A stretch of 21,325 nucleotides of DNA from an uncultured Clostridia bacterium (GTDB lineage: Bacteria > Bacillota > Clostridia > Christensenellales > Aristaeellaceae), in contig CALGYL010000113.1 in NCBI GenBank assembly GCA_937934775.1, positions 1 through 21,325 on the forward strand. The letters are read 5' to 3'. The position numbers and the translations under genes are program-made. Below, in pieces: positions 7,603 to 14,966 of the stretch (positions are counted from its first letter, which is position 1; every line of letters begins with the position of its first letter). The notes under the pieces were generated by a model. It was given only the letters and a program-made list of their open reading frames with translations. It searched no databases and was not told where the DNA came from.

Positions 7603-7631
7603 ATCATATCATTTCGGACAGATTTTGGCAA
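7603..7631 (-). promoter_or_regulatory. Promoter of the methyltransferase gene
   Basis: On the minus strand, TTGCCA (7626-7631), a 17-base spacer and TATGAT (7603-7608), about 33 bases before the start codon. The rest of the 150-base divergent gap shows no clear promoter for the plus-strand Rieske gene. Confidence 0.55.
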
Positions 7632-7720
7632 ATGCCGCGACTCCAGTTGGGTGCGTTGGAAAACGTCCCTTCGCATGCCCGTACCGCGCCGCGACCATCC
7701 TAAGGACGGGAGGTGCGAAT

Positions 7721-9148
7721 ATGCAATCGATCTGGACGAACTGCAAAATTCCCGCCCGTCCGAGGCTCGCGTCGGACATTGAAACCGATGTCGCCGTGAT
7801 CGGCGGCGGCATGGCGGGCATTTTAATCGCCTACCAACTGGCGCAACGTGGAATCGACGTGGTAGTTCTGGAGGCGGAACGGATTGGCAGCGGTCAGACC
7901 GCGGGCACCACCGCCAAAATTACCGCTCAACATGGCCACGTTTACGCGCGACTGATTGAGCAGTGCGGCAACGAGCGTGCCGAGCAGTACGCGCTGGCCA
8001 ACCTTGCAGCCATTGAGGCGTTTGAAAGCATCGTCGAGCGGGAAAGTATACCCTGTGACTTTGAGCGAAAGCCCGCCTTTCTGTACGCTTCCCAGGGGAC
8101 TGCGGCGCTGGAATCGGAGGTTGCCGCCGCCCAAAGTCTCGGCCTGCCCGCGTCTTTGTCGCCGTCCGGCGCACTGCCCTTCCCCGCCTCGGGCGCCGTC
8201 CGCTTCGACGGACAGGCGCAGTTCCACCCGCTGAAGTTCCTAAAGGCGGTATCGGCAAAGTTGACCGTGTACGAACACACACGCGTCGATCGCGTCGAGC
8301 CGGATGCGCTATACACGATGGATCACGAGATTCGGGCCAGGCACATCGTATTTGCGTCCCACTACCCGTTCGTCAACAAGCCCGGCTACTATTTTGCCCG
8401 GATTCACCAGGAACGTTCCTACATACTGGCGCTGGAAGGTGTGGAAAAGCTTCCCGGCATCTATCTGGGAATGGACGCGGACGGTCTTTCCCTTCGCACT
8501 TACGGGAAAACCCTTTTGCTGGGCGGTGAGAATCACCGTTCGGGCGAAAACATCCCAGGCCGCTATGAGGCACTGCGAGACGCGGCTGAGCGGCTGTTTC
8601 CCGGGGCGCGAGAGGTGGCGAGATGGTCGGCGCAGGACTGCATCACGCTGGATGGTGTGCCCTTCATCGGCCGCTACGCGCCTTCCCGCCCTTCCTGGCA
8701 TGTGGCCACAGGCTTTATGAAATGGGGCATGACCGGCTCCATGGTCGCATCGCAGATCCTGGCTGACGACATCTGCGGAAGGCGCAACCGGAACGCAGCT
8801 GTCTTCCGTCCGCAGCGCTTTTCCACCGCGGAACTGCCGCAACTGACACGAGAAGGCGCGCAGGCGGTGAAAGGCGTTGTACTGGGCGTCGCGCCGCCGG
8901 AGCTTTCACTGGATGCCCTGCCAGCCGGTCGTGGCGGCATCGTCGATGCGGAAGGCCGAAAGCTGGGCGCCTACAGGGATCACAGCGGCGCGGTATTCTT
9001 CGTCACCACCCGCTGCCCGCATCTGGGGTGCGAGCTGAGCTGGAATCAGGATGAACTCAGTTGGGACTGCCCCTGTCACGGATCTAGGTTTACCTATGAC
9101 GGCCGGCTCCTCAGCGGACCGGCGCAGGAAGGAATCGCGGTTGAATAG
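7721..9148 (+). CDS. FAD-dependent oxidoreductase with C-terminal Rieske [2Fe-2S] domain
   Basis: A 475-residue fusion with the architecture of Bacillus subtilis YhfW. The N-terminal DAO-type domain has the dinucleotide-binding motif DVAVIGGGMAG (residues 23-33) followed by the acidic end of strand 2 (VVVLEAERIGSGQTAG), and later GVPFIGRYAPSRP and a family helix ATGFMKWGMTGSMVA. The C-terminal Rieske domain has both ligand boxes: CPHLGC (C432, H434) and CPCHG (C450, H453), with 15 residues between them as expected. It probably passes electrons between a small oxidisable substrate and the cluster; the substrate is unknown. ATG 7721 is chosen because GGGAGGTG precedes it; an upstream in-frame ATG at 7625 has no such site. 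Overlaps the next gene by 8 bases. Confidence 0.92.
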   Translation: MQSIWTNCKIPARPRLASDIETDVAVIGGGMAGILIAYQLAQRGIDVVVLEAERIGSGQTAGTTAKITAQHGHVYARLIEQCGNERAEQYALANLAAIEAFESIVERESIPCDFERKPAFLYASQGTAALESEVAAAQSLGLPASLSPSGALPFPASGAVRFDGQAQFHPLKFLKAVSAKLTVYEHTRVDRVEPDALYTMDHEIRARHIVFASHYPFVNKPGYYFARIHQERSYILALEGVEKLPGIYLGMDADGLSLRTYGKTLLLGGENHRSGENIPGRYEALRDAAERLFPGAREVARWSAQDCITLDGVPFIGRYAPSRPSWHVATGFMKWGMTGSMVASQILADDICGRRNRNAAVFRPQRFSTAELPQLTREGAQAVKGVVLGVAPPELSLDALPAGRGGIVDAEGRKLGAYRDHSGAVFFVTTRCPHLGCELSWNQDELSWDCPCHGSRFTYDGRLLSGPAQEGIAVE

Positions 9149-10004
9149 ACACTTTCATGGCTTCTACTTTAAGCAATCAGCGAAAGATCATGCCATCGCG
9201 CTGGTTGCGGCGATCGGACAGGACGCGCAAGGACATTCTTTCGCGTCCATTCAGGTGGTGCTGCCGGACGAAACATTTTCCGTCCCGTTCGCACCGGAGA
9301 GCGCGCATTTTTCACCGTCCGGGCCGGACATCCGCTTCGGCGAGAACCGCCTGAACGCGTCTGGATTCTCTGTGAACCTGGAAGGAAGCGGACACTCGGT
9401 TCGCGGCGCTCTGCGCTTTGGCCCGCTTGCGCGCCCGGATCACGACATCATGGGCCCATTCCGGCTCTTCCCCTTCATGGAATGCAGACATCATCTGATC
9501 AGCATGGCCCATGAGGTGATTGGGCGCCTCATCGTCGACGGAACGGAATGGAATTTCAACGGCGCGCTGGGCTACATTGAAGGGGATTCCGGCCGCTCCT
9601 TCCCCACCCGCTACCTTTGGACACACTGTTTTCCGCCGCCCGGCGGACCGCGCTCCGTGATGCTGTCGGTCGCGGAGATTCCCTATCTGGGCTGTCGCTT
9701 TTCCGGCGTGGTTGGCTTCATCCTGCTGGACGGGCGCGTTCTCCGCCTGGCGACCTACCTGGGCGCGAAGGCACAGGATATTCGGGAAGGCCGGGTTGTC
9801 GTCCGTCAGGGCGGCTATACTTTGACCGCTTCCTTTGAACGATCCGGCGCCACCCTGCTCGACGCCCCGGTGAACGGCGGCATGGCGCGCTCCATCGGGG
9901 AGAGCCTATCCGGCCACGCGCGCTACCAGCTGGAGCACATCGGCCATGTCATATTTGACTTTATATCGGAAAACGCCAGCTTTGAGTACGAATACGACCG
10001 GTAA
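9141..10004 (+). CDS. Tocopherol-cyclase-like family protein
   Basis: About 287 residues, resembling the bacterial branch of the tocopherol cyclase family (PF14249). Supporting segments are the N-terminal HFHGFYFKQ, which corresponds to the YFxGWYFK signature, and GALGYIEGDSGRSFPTRYLW, which corresponds to GxGYIExDWGxSFP. Anaerobic Clostridia do not make tocopherol, so the true role is unknown, perhaps binding or modifying a lipid-like substrate. The start is most likely TTG at 9141: AGGAAGGA ends 7 bases before it and the reading frame then gives MNRHFHGFYFKQ. An ATG at 9051 is possible but lies deep inside the previous gene. The overlap with the Rieske gene suggests coupled translation and a shared job. 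Confidence 0.78.
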   Translation: MNRHFHGFYFKQSAKDHAIALVAAIGQDAQGHSFASIQVVLPDETFSVPFAPESAHFSPSGPDIRFGENRLNASGFSVNLEGSGHSVRGALRFGPLARPDHDIMGPFRLFPFMECRHHLISMAHEVIGRLIVDGTEWNFNGALGYIEGDSGRSFPTRYLWTHCFPPPGGPRSVMLSVAEIPYLGCRFSGVVGFILLDGRVLRLATYLGAKAQDIREGRVVVRQGGYTLTASFERSGATLLDAPVNGGMARSIGESLSGHARYQLEHIGHVIFDFISENASFEYEYDR

Positions 10005-10050
10005 CGCATCCAAAATGTCCTCTCCGGTTCAGATTTAATCGCGCGTTCGG

Positions 10051-10080
10051 TTGCACGGATGCTGCTTGGTCTGCTATAAT
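10051..10080 (+). promoter_or_regulatory. Promoter of the radical SAM DNA-repair operon
   Basis: TTGCAC (10051-10056), an 18-base spacer and a perfect TATAAT (10075-10080) preceded by TGC, which makes an extended -10. The predicted start of transcription (about 10087) falls at the edge of the LexA box. Confidence 0.75.
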
Positions 10081-10087
10081 CATCATT

Positions 10088-10101
10088 AGAACATATGTTC
10101 T
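10088..10101. promoter_or_regulatory. LexA/DinR (SOS) box
   Basis: AGAACATATGTTCT is a perfect 14-base palindrome. Its core GAACATATGTTC fits the Gram-positive LexA consensus CGAACRNRYGTTYC at every core position. It lies 7 bases after the -10 hexamer, over the start of transcription, where bound LexA would block the promoter. The match is seen; SOS control is inferred from the well-known consensus. Confidence 0.8.
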
Positions 10102-10129
10102 GTTTACGCGCAAACGAGGAGATATCGCT

Positions 10130-11422
10130 ATGGATGCCATGCAAAAACTGACGCTTCTGACCGACGCTGCCAAGTACGACGTAGCCTGCACCTCGTCGGG
10201 CGTCAATCGCTCGGGCCGCGGCGGGTCCATCGGCAACGCGGCGGCCTGCGGCATCTGCCACAGCTTCGCTGGAGACGGGCGCTGCATATCTCTGCTCAAA
10301 GTGCTCATGTCCAGCGCCTGCCGGTACGACTGCGCCTACTGCGTCAACCGCCGCTCCAACGATACGCCCCGCGCCACCTTCCAGCCGAGGGAACTGGCGG
10401 ATCTGACGATGGCCTTTTACCGCAGAAACTACATCGAAGGACTGTTTCTGAGTTCCGCGGTGGTGGGCACCGCGGACCGAACCTGCGAATTGATGATTGA
10501 GACGCTACGCATCCTGCGGGAGGAGTACCGCTTCGGCGGCTACATCCACTGCAAGGCCATTCCCGGCGCGGACCCGCTTTTGATTGAGCGCATGGGCCTC
10601 TTCGCCGACCGGATGAGCGTCAACATCGAACTGCCTTCCCAGGAAAGCCTGCGCCGCCTCGCGCCGGAGAAGAACCGGGACAACATCCTAACCCCCATGA
10701 AACGAATTGCGGGCGGCATTCAGGAGAATAGCCGCGCGCTGGCGCTCTACCGCCACGCGCCGAAGTTCGCGCCCGCCGGCCAGTCCACTCAGATGATCGT
10801 CGGCGCAACGCCGGAGAGCGACCGCGCCATCCTGACGCTGGCGGAGGCGCTGTACGGCCGGTTCAGTCTGAAGCGCGTGTTCTATTCCGCTTACATCCCT
10901 TTAAACAATGACAGACTTCTGCCGGCGATCGGAACGCCGCCTCCCCTTCTCCGGGAGCACAGGCTGTATCAGGCGGACTGGCTGCTTCGCTTCTACGGCT
11001 TTCAGGCGAGCGAACTGCTGGACGACAGCCGCCCCAATCTGGACCCGGGGTTGGACCCCAAGTGCAACTGGGCGGTGGGACATATGGATCAGTTTCCGAT
11101 TGATGTTAACCACGCGCCCTACGAATTGCTTCTGCGCATTCCGGGTGTGGGTGTCAAGTCCGCGAACCGCATCCTGCAGGCCCGAAGACAAGGCGCGCTG
11201 GACTTCGAGGCATTGAAAAAGATGGGCGTGGTACTCAAACGCGCGCAGCACTTCCTGACCTGCTCGGGAAAATCGCTGATCCGGCTGCATCTGGATGACC
11301 AGAACATCCTGACCAGCATCCTGTCCGACCGGGCGACCATCGTGGGTGAACAGGCCGTGCAGCTTTCGCTTCTGGACCCAACGGAGGAGGATCTTCAAAA
11401 ATGTCTTACAGGACAGATATAG
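10130..11422 (+). CDS. Putative DNA modification/repair radical SAM protein
   Basis: A 430-residue protein matching the family named putative DNA modification/repair radical SAM protein (TIGR03916). The radical SAM cluster motif CRYDCAYC has its cysteines at about residues 64, 68 and 71. Extra conserved cysteines precede it (KYDVACTSSG; CGICHSFAGDGRC, residues 40-52), typical of this family. The C-terminus carries a helix-hairpin-helix DNA-binding motif (LLRIPGVGVKSANRIL, about residues 336-351). This family nearly always occurs with the partner encoded next, which in other genomes can be fused to a uracil-DNA-glycosylase-like domain, hence the suspected repair role; the reaction is not established. 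GAGGAG precedes the ATG by 8 bases. The upstream SOS box supports a DNA-damage function. Confidence 0.92.
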   Translation: MDAMQKLTLLTDAAKYDVACTSSGVNRSGRGGSIGNAAACGICHSFAGDGRCISLLKVLMSSACRYDCAYCVNRRSNDTPRATFQPRELADLTMAFYRRNYIEGLFLSSAVVGTADRTCELMIETLRILREEYRFGGYIHCKAIPGADPLLIERMGLFADRMSVNIELPSQESLRRLAPEKNRDNILTPMKRIAGGIQENSRALALYRHAPKFAPAGQSTQMIVGATPESDRAILTLAEALYGRFSLKRVFYSAYIPLNNDRLLPAIGTPPPLLREHRLYQADWLLRFYGFQASELLDDSRPNLDPGLDPKCNWAVGHMDQFPIDVNHAPYELLLRIPGVGVKSANRILQARRQGALDFEALKKMGVVLKRAQHFLTCSGKSLIRLHLDDQNILTSILSDRATIVGEQAVQLSLLDPTEEDLQKCLTGQI

Positions 11423-12228
11423 TCTACCGGTATGATGGTACGCTGGACGGGTTTCTGTGCTGCGTCTACGAAAGTTACGCCAACAAAGAACTGCCAGCGG
11501 CCATCCTGGGGCCGGAGGATGAACAGCTCTCGCTGCTTGAGACGCGGGAGATTGAAACCGACGCGTTTCGCGCCGCACGTGTGCTGAAGTCGATTCCTGC
11601 GCGCATCTCCGAGGACGCGTTGTATCTGGTGGAACGGGCGATGCTGACGTGCATGCCCGACCGTGAAAAGCGCCTGCTGGAGTTTCTGCACCTGGGCTAC
11701 CGCAAGGGGCCGGGGGTGATGGACATGCTGCATGACAACGCCGTCGCGCCGGTTCTGAGCGCCGTCAACCACCTGGGGCGGGAGGCGCACCTCTACCTGG
11801 GCTTTGTCCGGTTCACGCAAAACGCGGGCGTCCTGGCCGCGGTAATCGAACCCAAGAACCGCGTTCTGCCGCTGATTTCGCAGCACTTCGTTGACCGATA
11901 CCAGAACGAGGCGTTCATCATCTTTGACAGGACGCACCGGGAGGCGTTGGTATCCCAAAACGGGCGGGGACGCATCGCTCCGCTGGAAGCGATGGAATTG
12001 CCCGAACCGGACGATCTGGAACGTGCTGTCCGCGCGCTTTGGCGCAGGTTTCACGCGGCCGTCGGCATTGATGAGCGCAAGAATTGCATCTGCCAACGCG
12101 GCCATCTGCCGCTTCGCTACCGGCGCGTGATGACCGAATTTGAGTTTGATCCGTCCAGTGGTGTCAACCGGGGTTCCGCCCCGCCGGTGGACCTGCCCAT
12201 ACATCCCGCCCGTATCCCGGGCGTATGA
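11401..12228 (+). CDS. Probable DNA metabolism protein, partner of the radical SAM repair protein
   Basis: A 275-residue protein of the TIGR03915/DUF4130 family, the obligate neighbour of the radical SAM protein. Family-like segments are IVYRYDGTLDGFLCCVYESY at the N-terminus, HLGREAHLYLGFVRF, PLISQHFVDRYQNEAFIIFDR and the C-terminal LWRRFHAAVGIDERKN followed by RHLPLRYRRVMTEF-like sequence. It overlaps the radical SAM gene by 22 bases, and its GGAGGAGG site lies inside that gene, so the two are coupled. This copy has no fused glycosylase domain. It ends with a proline-rich tail (about 25 residues) past the usual final YRRVMTEF, of no evident function. Confidence 0.9.
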   Translation: MSYRTDIVYRYDGTLDGFLCCVYESYANKELPAAILGPEDEQLSLLETREIETDAFRAARVLKSIPARISEDALYLVERAMLTCMPDREKRLLEFLHLGYRKGPGVMDMLHDNAVAPVLSAVNHLGREAHLYLGFVRFTQNAGVLAAVIEPKNRVLPLISQHFVDRYQNEAFIIFDRTHREALVSQNGRGRIAPLEAMELPEPDDLERAVRALWRRFHAAVGIDERKNCICQRGHLPLRYRRVMTEFEFDPSSGVNRGSAPPVDLPIHPARIPGV

Positions 12229-12238
12229 AGGAGGACCT

Positions 12239-12709
12239 ATGCAGTTCAAGTTGGCGCTCATCGCAGTCTCCGACGTGGAGAAGTCCAAGAGGTTCTACGG
12301 GGATCTGTTTGAACAGAAGGTCGCAATGGACCTGGGCTGGAATGTGACGTTTGACGGCGGATTCGCCATCCAGCAGAATTTCGCGTGGCTCACCGGCCTT
12401 CCGGAGGAAACCGTCGTCCCGCGCTCCCACAACATGGAATTGTACTTCGAAGTGGACGACTTCGACCGGTTTCTGGAAAAGCTCGCGAGCCATCCGGAAA
12501 TCGAACTGGTCCATCCGCCTAAGAAGCACGATTGGCAGCAGCGCGTCGCCCGGCTCTACGACCCGGATGGGCACATTATCGAGGTTGGCGAATCGATGGC
12601 CGTGATCGCGCGGCGCTACCTGCGCGAGGGGAAGACCATTTCCGAGACGGCGGAAATCATCCAGCATCCGGTTGCCTTCGTGGAAGCGGTGGCTAACGGG
12701 GCTCTCTAG
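12239..12709 (+). CDS. VOC (glyoxalase/bleomycin-resistance) family protein
   Basis: 156 residues. The vicinal-oxygen-chelate fold is recognisable from FKLALIAVSDVEKSKRFYGD at the N-terminus, the middle MELYFEVDDFDRFLEKL, and RVARLYDPDGHIIEVGES near residue 115. The last 40 residues form a helical extension (RRYLREGKTISETAEIIQHP) resembling a small helix-turn-helix unit. Which compound it handles cannot be told. The ATG at 12239 follows AAGGAGG only 10 bases after the previous stop, so it is the third gene of the SOS-box operon and ends at a strong hairpin. A longer in-frame start at 12140 lies within the previous gene and is rejected. Confidence 0.88.
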   Translation: MQFKLALIAVSDVEKSKRFYGDLFEQKVAMDLGWNVTFDGGFAIQQNFAWLTGLPEETVVPRSHNMELYFEVDDFDRFLEKLASHPEIELVHPPKKHDWQQRVARLYDPDGHIIEVGESMAVIARRYLREGKTISETAEIIQHPVAFVEAVANGAL

Positions 12710-12715
12710 CAAGAA

Positions 12716-12744
12716 GGGCCGGCGCGCTTGCAGCGCGTCGGCCC
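12716..12744. terminator. Shared hairpin terminator between convergent operons
   Basis: GGGCCGGCGCGC (12716-12727) pairs with GCGCGTCGGCCC (12733-12744) around the loop TTGCA, with one wobble pair. On the plus strand TCTTC follows, on the minus strand TTCTTG. It stands between the VOC gene and the LCP gene, which end facing each other, so it probably ends transcription from both sides. Confidence 0.75.
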
Positions 12745-12761
12745 TCTTCAAAGCATAGCGG

Positions 12762-13712
12762 CTAATCTCCGCCTAAAAACGCCTGCAAAAGTTTCCGGTT
12801 CTTGGTCAGGTCCGGCTGAATCACCCATGCGCCATCGACGGTGCCGGTTGTGTATGCGCCGTCTGCCGGCAACCGAAACTGTTCCATCGTGTGGTTGCCG
12901 CTCAGCACCTTCATCGCGTCAACGCCGATGGCAAACACGTTGATGTTTGTCTGCACGGTCGAAAACGCGGTCTGCGCCAGCTTCGCAAACACCACTGGAT
13001 TCTTCGTCGAGCGCAGTTTATCGATCATTGCTTCCAGCACGGCGCGCTGCCGGCTTGCGCGCACATAGTCCGAATCGATTTTGCGGATGCGGGAATAGGC
13101 AAGCGCCTGCGGCCCGGTGAGCAGCGTATCCTCACCGGAGGTTTCCAGATAATCCACAGGGCCGCCGTCACCCAGACGTTTCCAGGTAGCATCAAGCCCT
13201 TTGTTGATCTCCTTCATCTCCGCCTTGGAGACGTTTACCGAAACGCCGCCAACACTGTCGATCAGGTTGGAGAAGCCCTCGAAATCGATCACCGCATAGT
13301 TCGTGATGTTCAAACCAAAGGCTTCGTTGACCGTTTGCATCGCCAGTTGCTCGCCGCCCAAGCGGTAGGCCGCGTTGATCTTGTGCTTCCCGTAGCCAGG
13401 GATGTTGACCAGCGTGTCCCGCATGATGGAGGTCAGTTTGAGCGCCCCGTCCCCCAGCGAGGCCACGATGATTGTATCCGTGCGACCGCGTCCATCCTCA
13501 TTGTCCGCGCCCAACAGCAGCACGTTGGTATAGCCGGAGGAAAACAGCCCGTCCAGCGAAACCTTGCCGTTGATGAATGGCAGGTTGACGGAGATGGGCA
13601 GGCGCGCAACCAGCGACAGAACTGCCCACAGGATCGCCAGAATCAGCGCAATGCGGAAAAGACGGCCGAGACAGCTCGGACGTCTTCGCGGTCGGTACGG
13701 TTCATAATACAT
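12762..13712 (-). CDS. LytR-CpsA-Psr (LCP) family cell-wall glycopolymer transferase
   Basis: 316 residues. LCP proteins move wall teichoic acid or capsule-type polymers from a lipid carrier to peptidoglycan, outside the membrane. There is a basic cytoplasmic N-terminus (YRPRRRPSCLGRLFR), one membrane helix (about residues 19-40), and the LCP domain: GYTNVLLLGADNEDGRGRTDTIIVASL, SIMRDTLVNIPGYGKHKINAAY, a variable loop, then ALAYSRIRKIDSDYVRASRQRAVLEAM, containing the conserved arginines and aspartates that bind the lipid pyrophosphate. ATG 13712 is preferred because GGAG lies 8 bases upstream; a TTG at 13718 is the alternative. It follows the FAD synthetase gene by 21 bases and may be the last gene of the rnf transcript. 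Confidence 0.92.
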   Translation of the reverse strand: MYYEPYRPRRRPSCLGRLFRIALILAILWAVLSLVARLPISVNLPFINGKVSLDGLFSSGYTNVLLLGADNEDGRGRTDTIIVASLGDGALKLTSIMRDTLVNIPGYGKHKINAAYRLGGEQLAMQTVNEAFGLNITNYAVIDFEGFSNLIDSVGGVSVNVSKAEMKEINKGLDATWKRLGDGGPVDYLETSGEDTLLTGPQALAYSRIRKIDSDYVRASRQRAVLEAMIDKLRSTKNPVVFAKLAQTAFSTVQTNINVFAIGVDAMKVLSGNHTMEQFRLPADGAYTTGTVDGAWVIQPDLTKNRKLLQAFLGGD

Positions 13713-13733
13713 GTTCAAACTCCAAGGATGTAC

Positions 13734-14348
13734 TCATCGGCCCAACATTCTCGCGGCAAGCTCTTCATCGCCGCACTGCAGCGCGGCGCGTATCCGCGTA
13801 GAGGAAACCTTCTCCCCGTCTATCAATACGTCCGGCATTTCGCAGACCTCAAACCCCATCTCAGCACCCAGCGTCCGAAGGTTTTCAATTCCCCCCGCAC
13901 CCTTGTGTCCAAAGGTGAAAGCCTTGCCAGCCACGACACCCCTCAGGTCGTACCGGCGCGTGAGCAGTTTTAAAAATGCGCGTGGCGTCTTTTCCGCCAG
14001 CGTCTTTGTGAAATGCACCATATCCACACGGTCGGCGCCCAGTGCGTAGAGCGCGGCGCGGCGCGTGGATCCATCCATGAGCAGCGCCGGGGCTTGACCA
14101 AACACACTGCGCGGATGGTTCTCAAAGGTATAGACGACGCAACACCACCCATGGTTGCGTGCAATCGAAACCGCCTGCCGTACCAGCGTCTGATGACCGA
14201 TGTGCACCCCGTCGAACATGCCCAGCGCCACAACGGAGGGCTGCCGCGCGCAGGGATTCTCTTCGGATCGGGTGTTTATTTCCGTTGCGCTCACACCGGC
14301 TTCCAAACCATCCACTGCCTTCTGTTCGCCAAGTTTGTCCGGCGTCAT
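13734..14348 (-). CDS. Stand-alone FAD synthetase domain (FMN adenylyltransferase)
   Basis: 204 residues matching only the N-terminal half of bifunctional RibF. Nucleotidyltransferase marks are VVALGMFDGVHIGHQTL (about residues 39-55), TFENHPRSVFG, MVHFTKTLAEKTPRAFL, and GKAFTFGHKGAGGIENL with EKVSSTRIRAAL near the end. This domain makes FAD from FMN and ATP. The protein stops at MLGR, exactly where RibF continues into the riboflavin kinase domain, and the 21 bases to the next gene leave no room for a remnant, so it is a single-domain enzyme rather than a broken one. It follows rnfA by 36 bases. ApbE consumes FAD to attach FMN to RnfG and RnfD, so FAD supply fits this operon. A housekeeping RibF presumably exists elsewhere. 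Confidence 0.88.
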   Translation of the reverse strand: MTPDKLGEQKAVDGLEAGVSATEINTRSEENPCARQPSVVALGMFDGVHIGHQTLVRQAVSIARNHGWCCVVYTFENHPRSVFGQAPALLMDGSTRRAALYALGADRVDMVHFTKTLAEKTPRAFLKLLTRRYDLRGVVAGKAFTFGHKGAGGIENLRTLGAEMGFEVCEMPDVLIDGEKVSSTRIRAALQCGDEELAARMLGR

Positions 14349-14384
14349 ACATTCGTTCCTTACAGTATTACTTAAGTTCCCGAT

Positions 14385-14966
14385 TCAGCCTCCGAAACCG
14401 GAGAATCCCACGAAGGCCAGCGCGATCAGTCCGGCCGAAATCAGGCCTATGGGAAGCCCCTTGAGGCCCGCCGGAACGTCCGACAGCGCAATGCGCTCCC
14501 GCACTCCGGCCAGCAGCACCACCGCCAGCAGAAAGCCGATTCCCCCGAACACACCGGTGAGCGCGCCGTACAGGAAACTCTCCGCCTGGGCGCTTACGAG
14601 CACCGCGCCCACCAGAACGCTATTGACCCCGATCAGCGCGTGAAGCGCTGTCGGCTCTTCAAAGCGGAGCGGATTTTTCTGCTTGAGAAGCCAGTCCGCC
14701 AGCCAGAAGGTACCGGCAACCACCAAGGCGAAGAACGCCGTACTCAAAAACGTCAGTTTCAACGGCGCCAGCACGAAAAAGTACAGCGCGCCGCTCAGGA
14801 TGGAGGAAACCGCCGCGATCAGCGCAACCGTCGCCCCGATCAGCGCCGAAGCCGCCAGCTTTTGATCCCCCAGCGTCGAGCGCTCTGCAAAGTAGCGGGA
14901 AAACACAAAGTTGTCGGTTAAAACGCCGCCAATCAGAAGCGCAAGGACCTTCGCACCGTCGATCAT
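14385..14966 (-). CDS. rnfA: Rnf electron transport complex subunit RnfA
   Basis: 193 residues, six membrane helices, normal length. RnfA and RnfE together form the core that carries electrons across the membrane in this ferredoxin:NAD+ oxidoreductase. Visible marks are LTDNFVFSRYF near the N-terminus, matching the NNxVLSRF-like segment of RnfA/NqrE, and LIGVNSVLVGAVLVSAQ in the middle with FGGIGFLLAVVLLAGVRERIAL after it, ending with the family-typical VGFSG. The start overlaps the rnfE stop (ATGA). In most clostridial operons rnfB follows rnfA; here the FAD synthetase gene does. Confidence 0.93.
   Translation of the reverse strand: MIDGAKVLALLIGGVLTDNFVFSRYFAERSTLGDQKLAASALIGATVALIAAVSSILSGALYFFVLAPLKLTFLSTAFFALVVAGTFWLADWLLKQKNPLRFEEPTALHALIGVNSVLVGAVLVSAQAESFLYGALTGVFGGIGFLLAVVLLAGVRERIALSDVPAGLKGLPIGLISAGLIALAFVGFSGFGG

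Noticed and set aside
9051..9140. N-terminal extension of the tocopherol-cyclase-like protein from the ATG at 9051
   Set aside because: It would lie wholly inside the Rieske-domain codons, lacks a ribosome site and shows no family similarity; the TTG at 9141 has a well-placed AGGAAGGA and begins at the family's conserved segment.
12891..13973. Long plus-strand open frame of 360 codons opposite the LCP and FAD synthetase genes
   Set aside because: It is antisense to two clear family members, crosses their boundary, and its translation is rich in H, R, D and V with no domain; such frames are common opposite GC-rich genes.
13734..14348. FAD synthetase gene as a truncated ribF pseudogene
   Set aside because: It ends cleanly at the domain boundary, keeps all adenylyltransferase motifs, and the 21-base gap to the next gene contains no kinase-domain remnant.
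14349..14384. A hidden or degenerate rnfB after rnfA
   Set aside because: The gap is 36 bases and holds only the ribosome site of the next gene; no cysteine-rich frame is present on either strand nearby.
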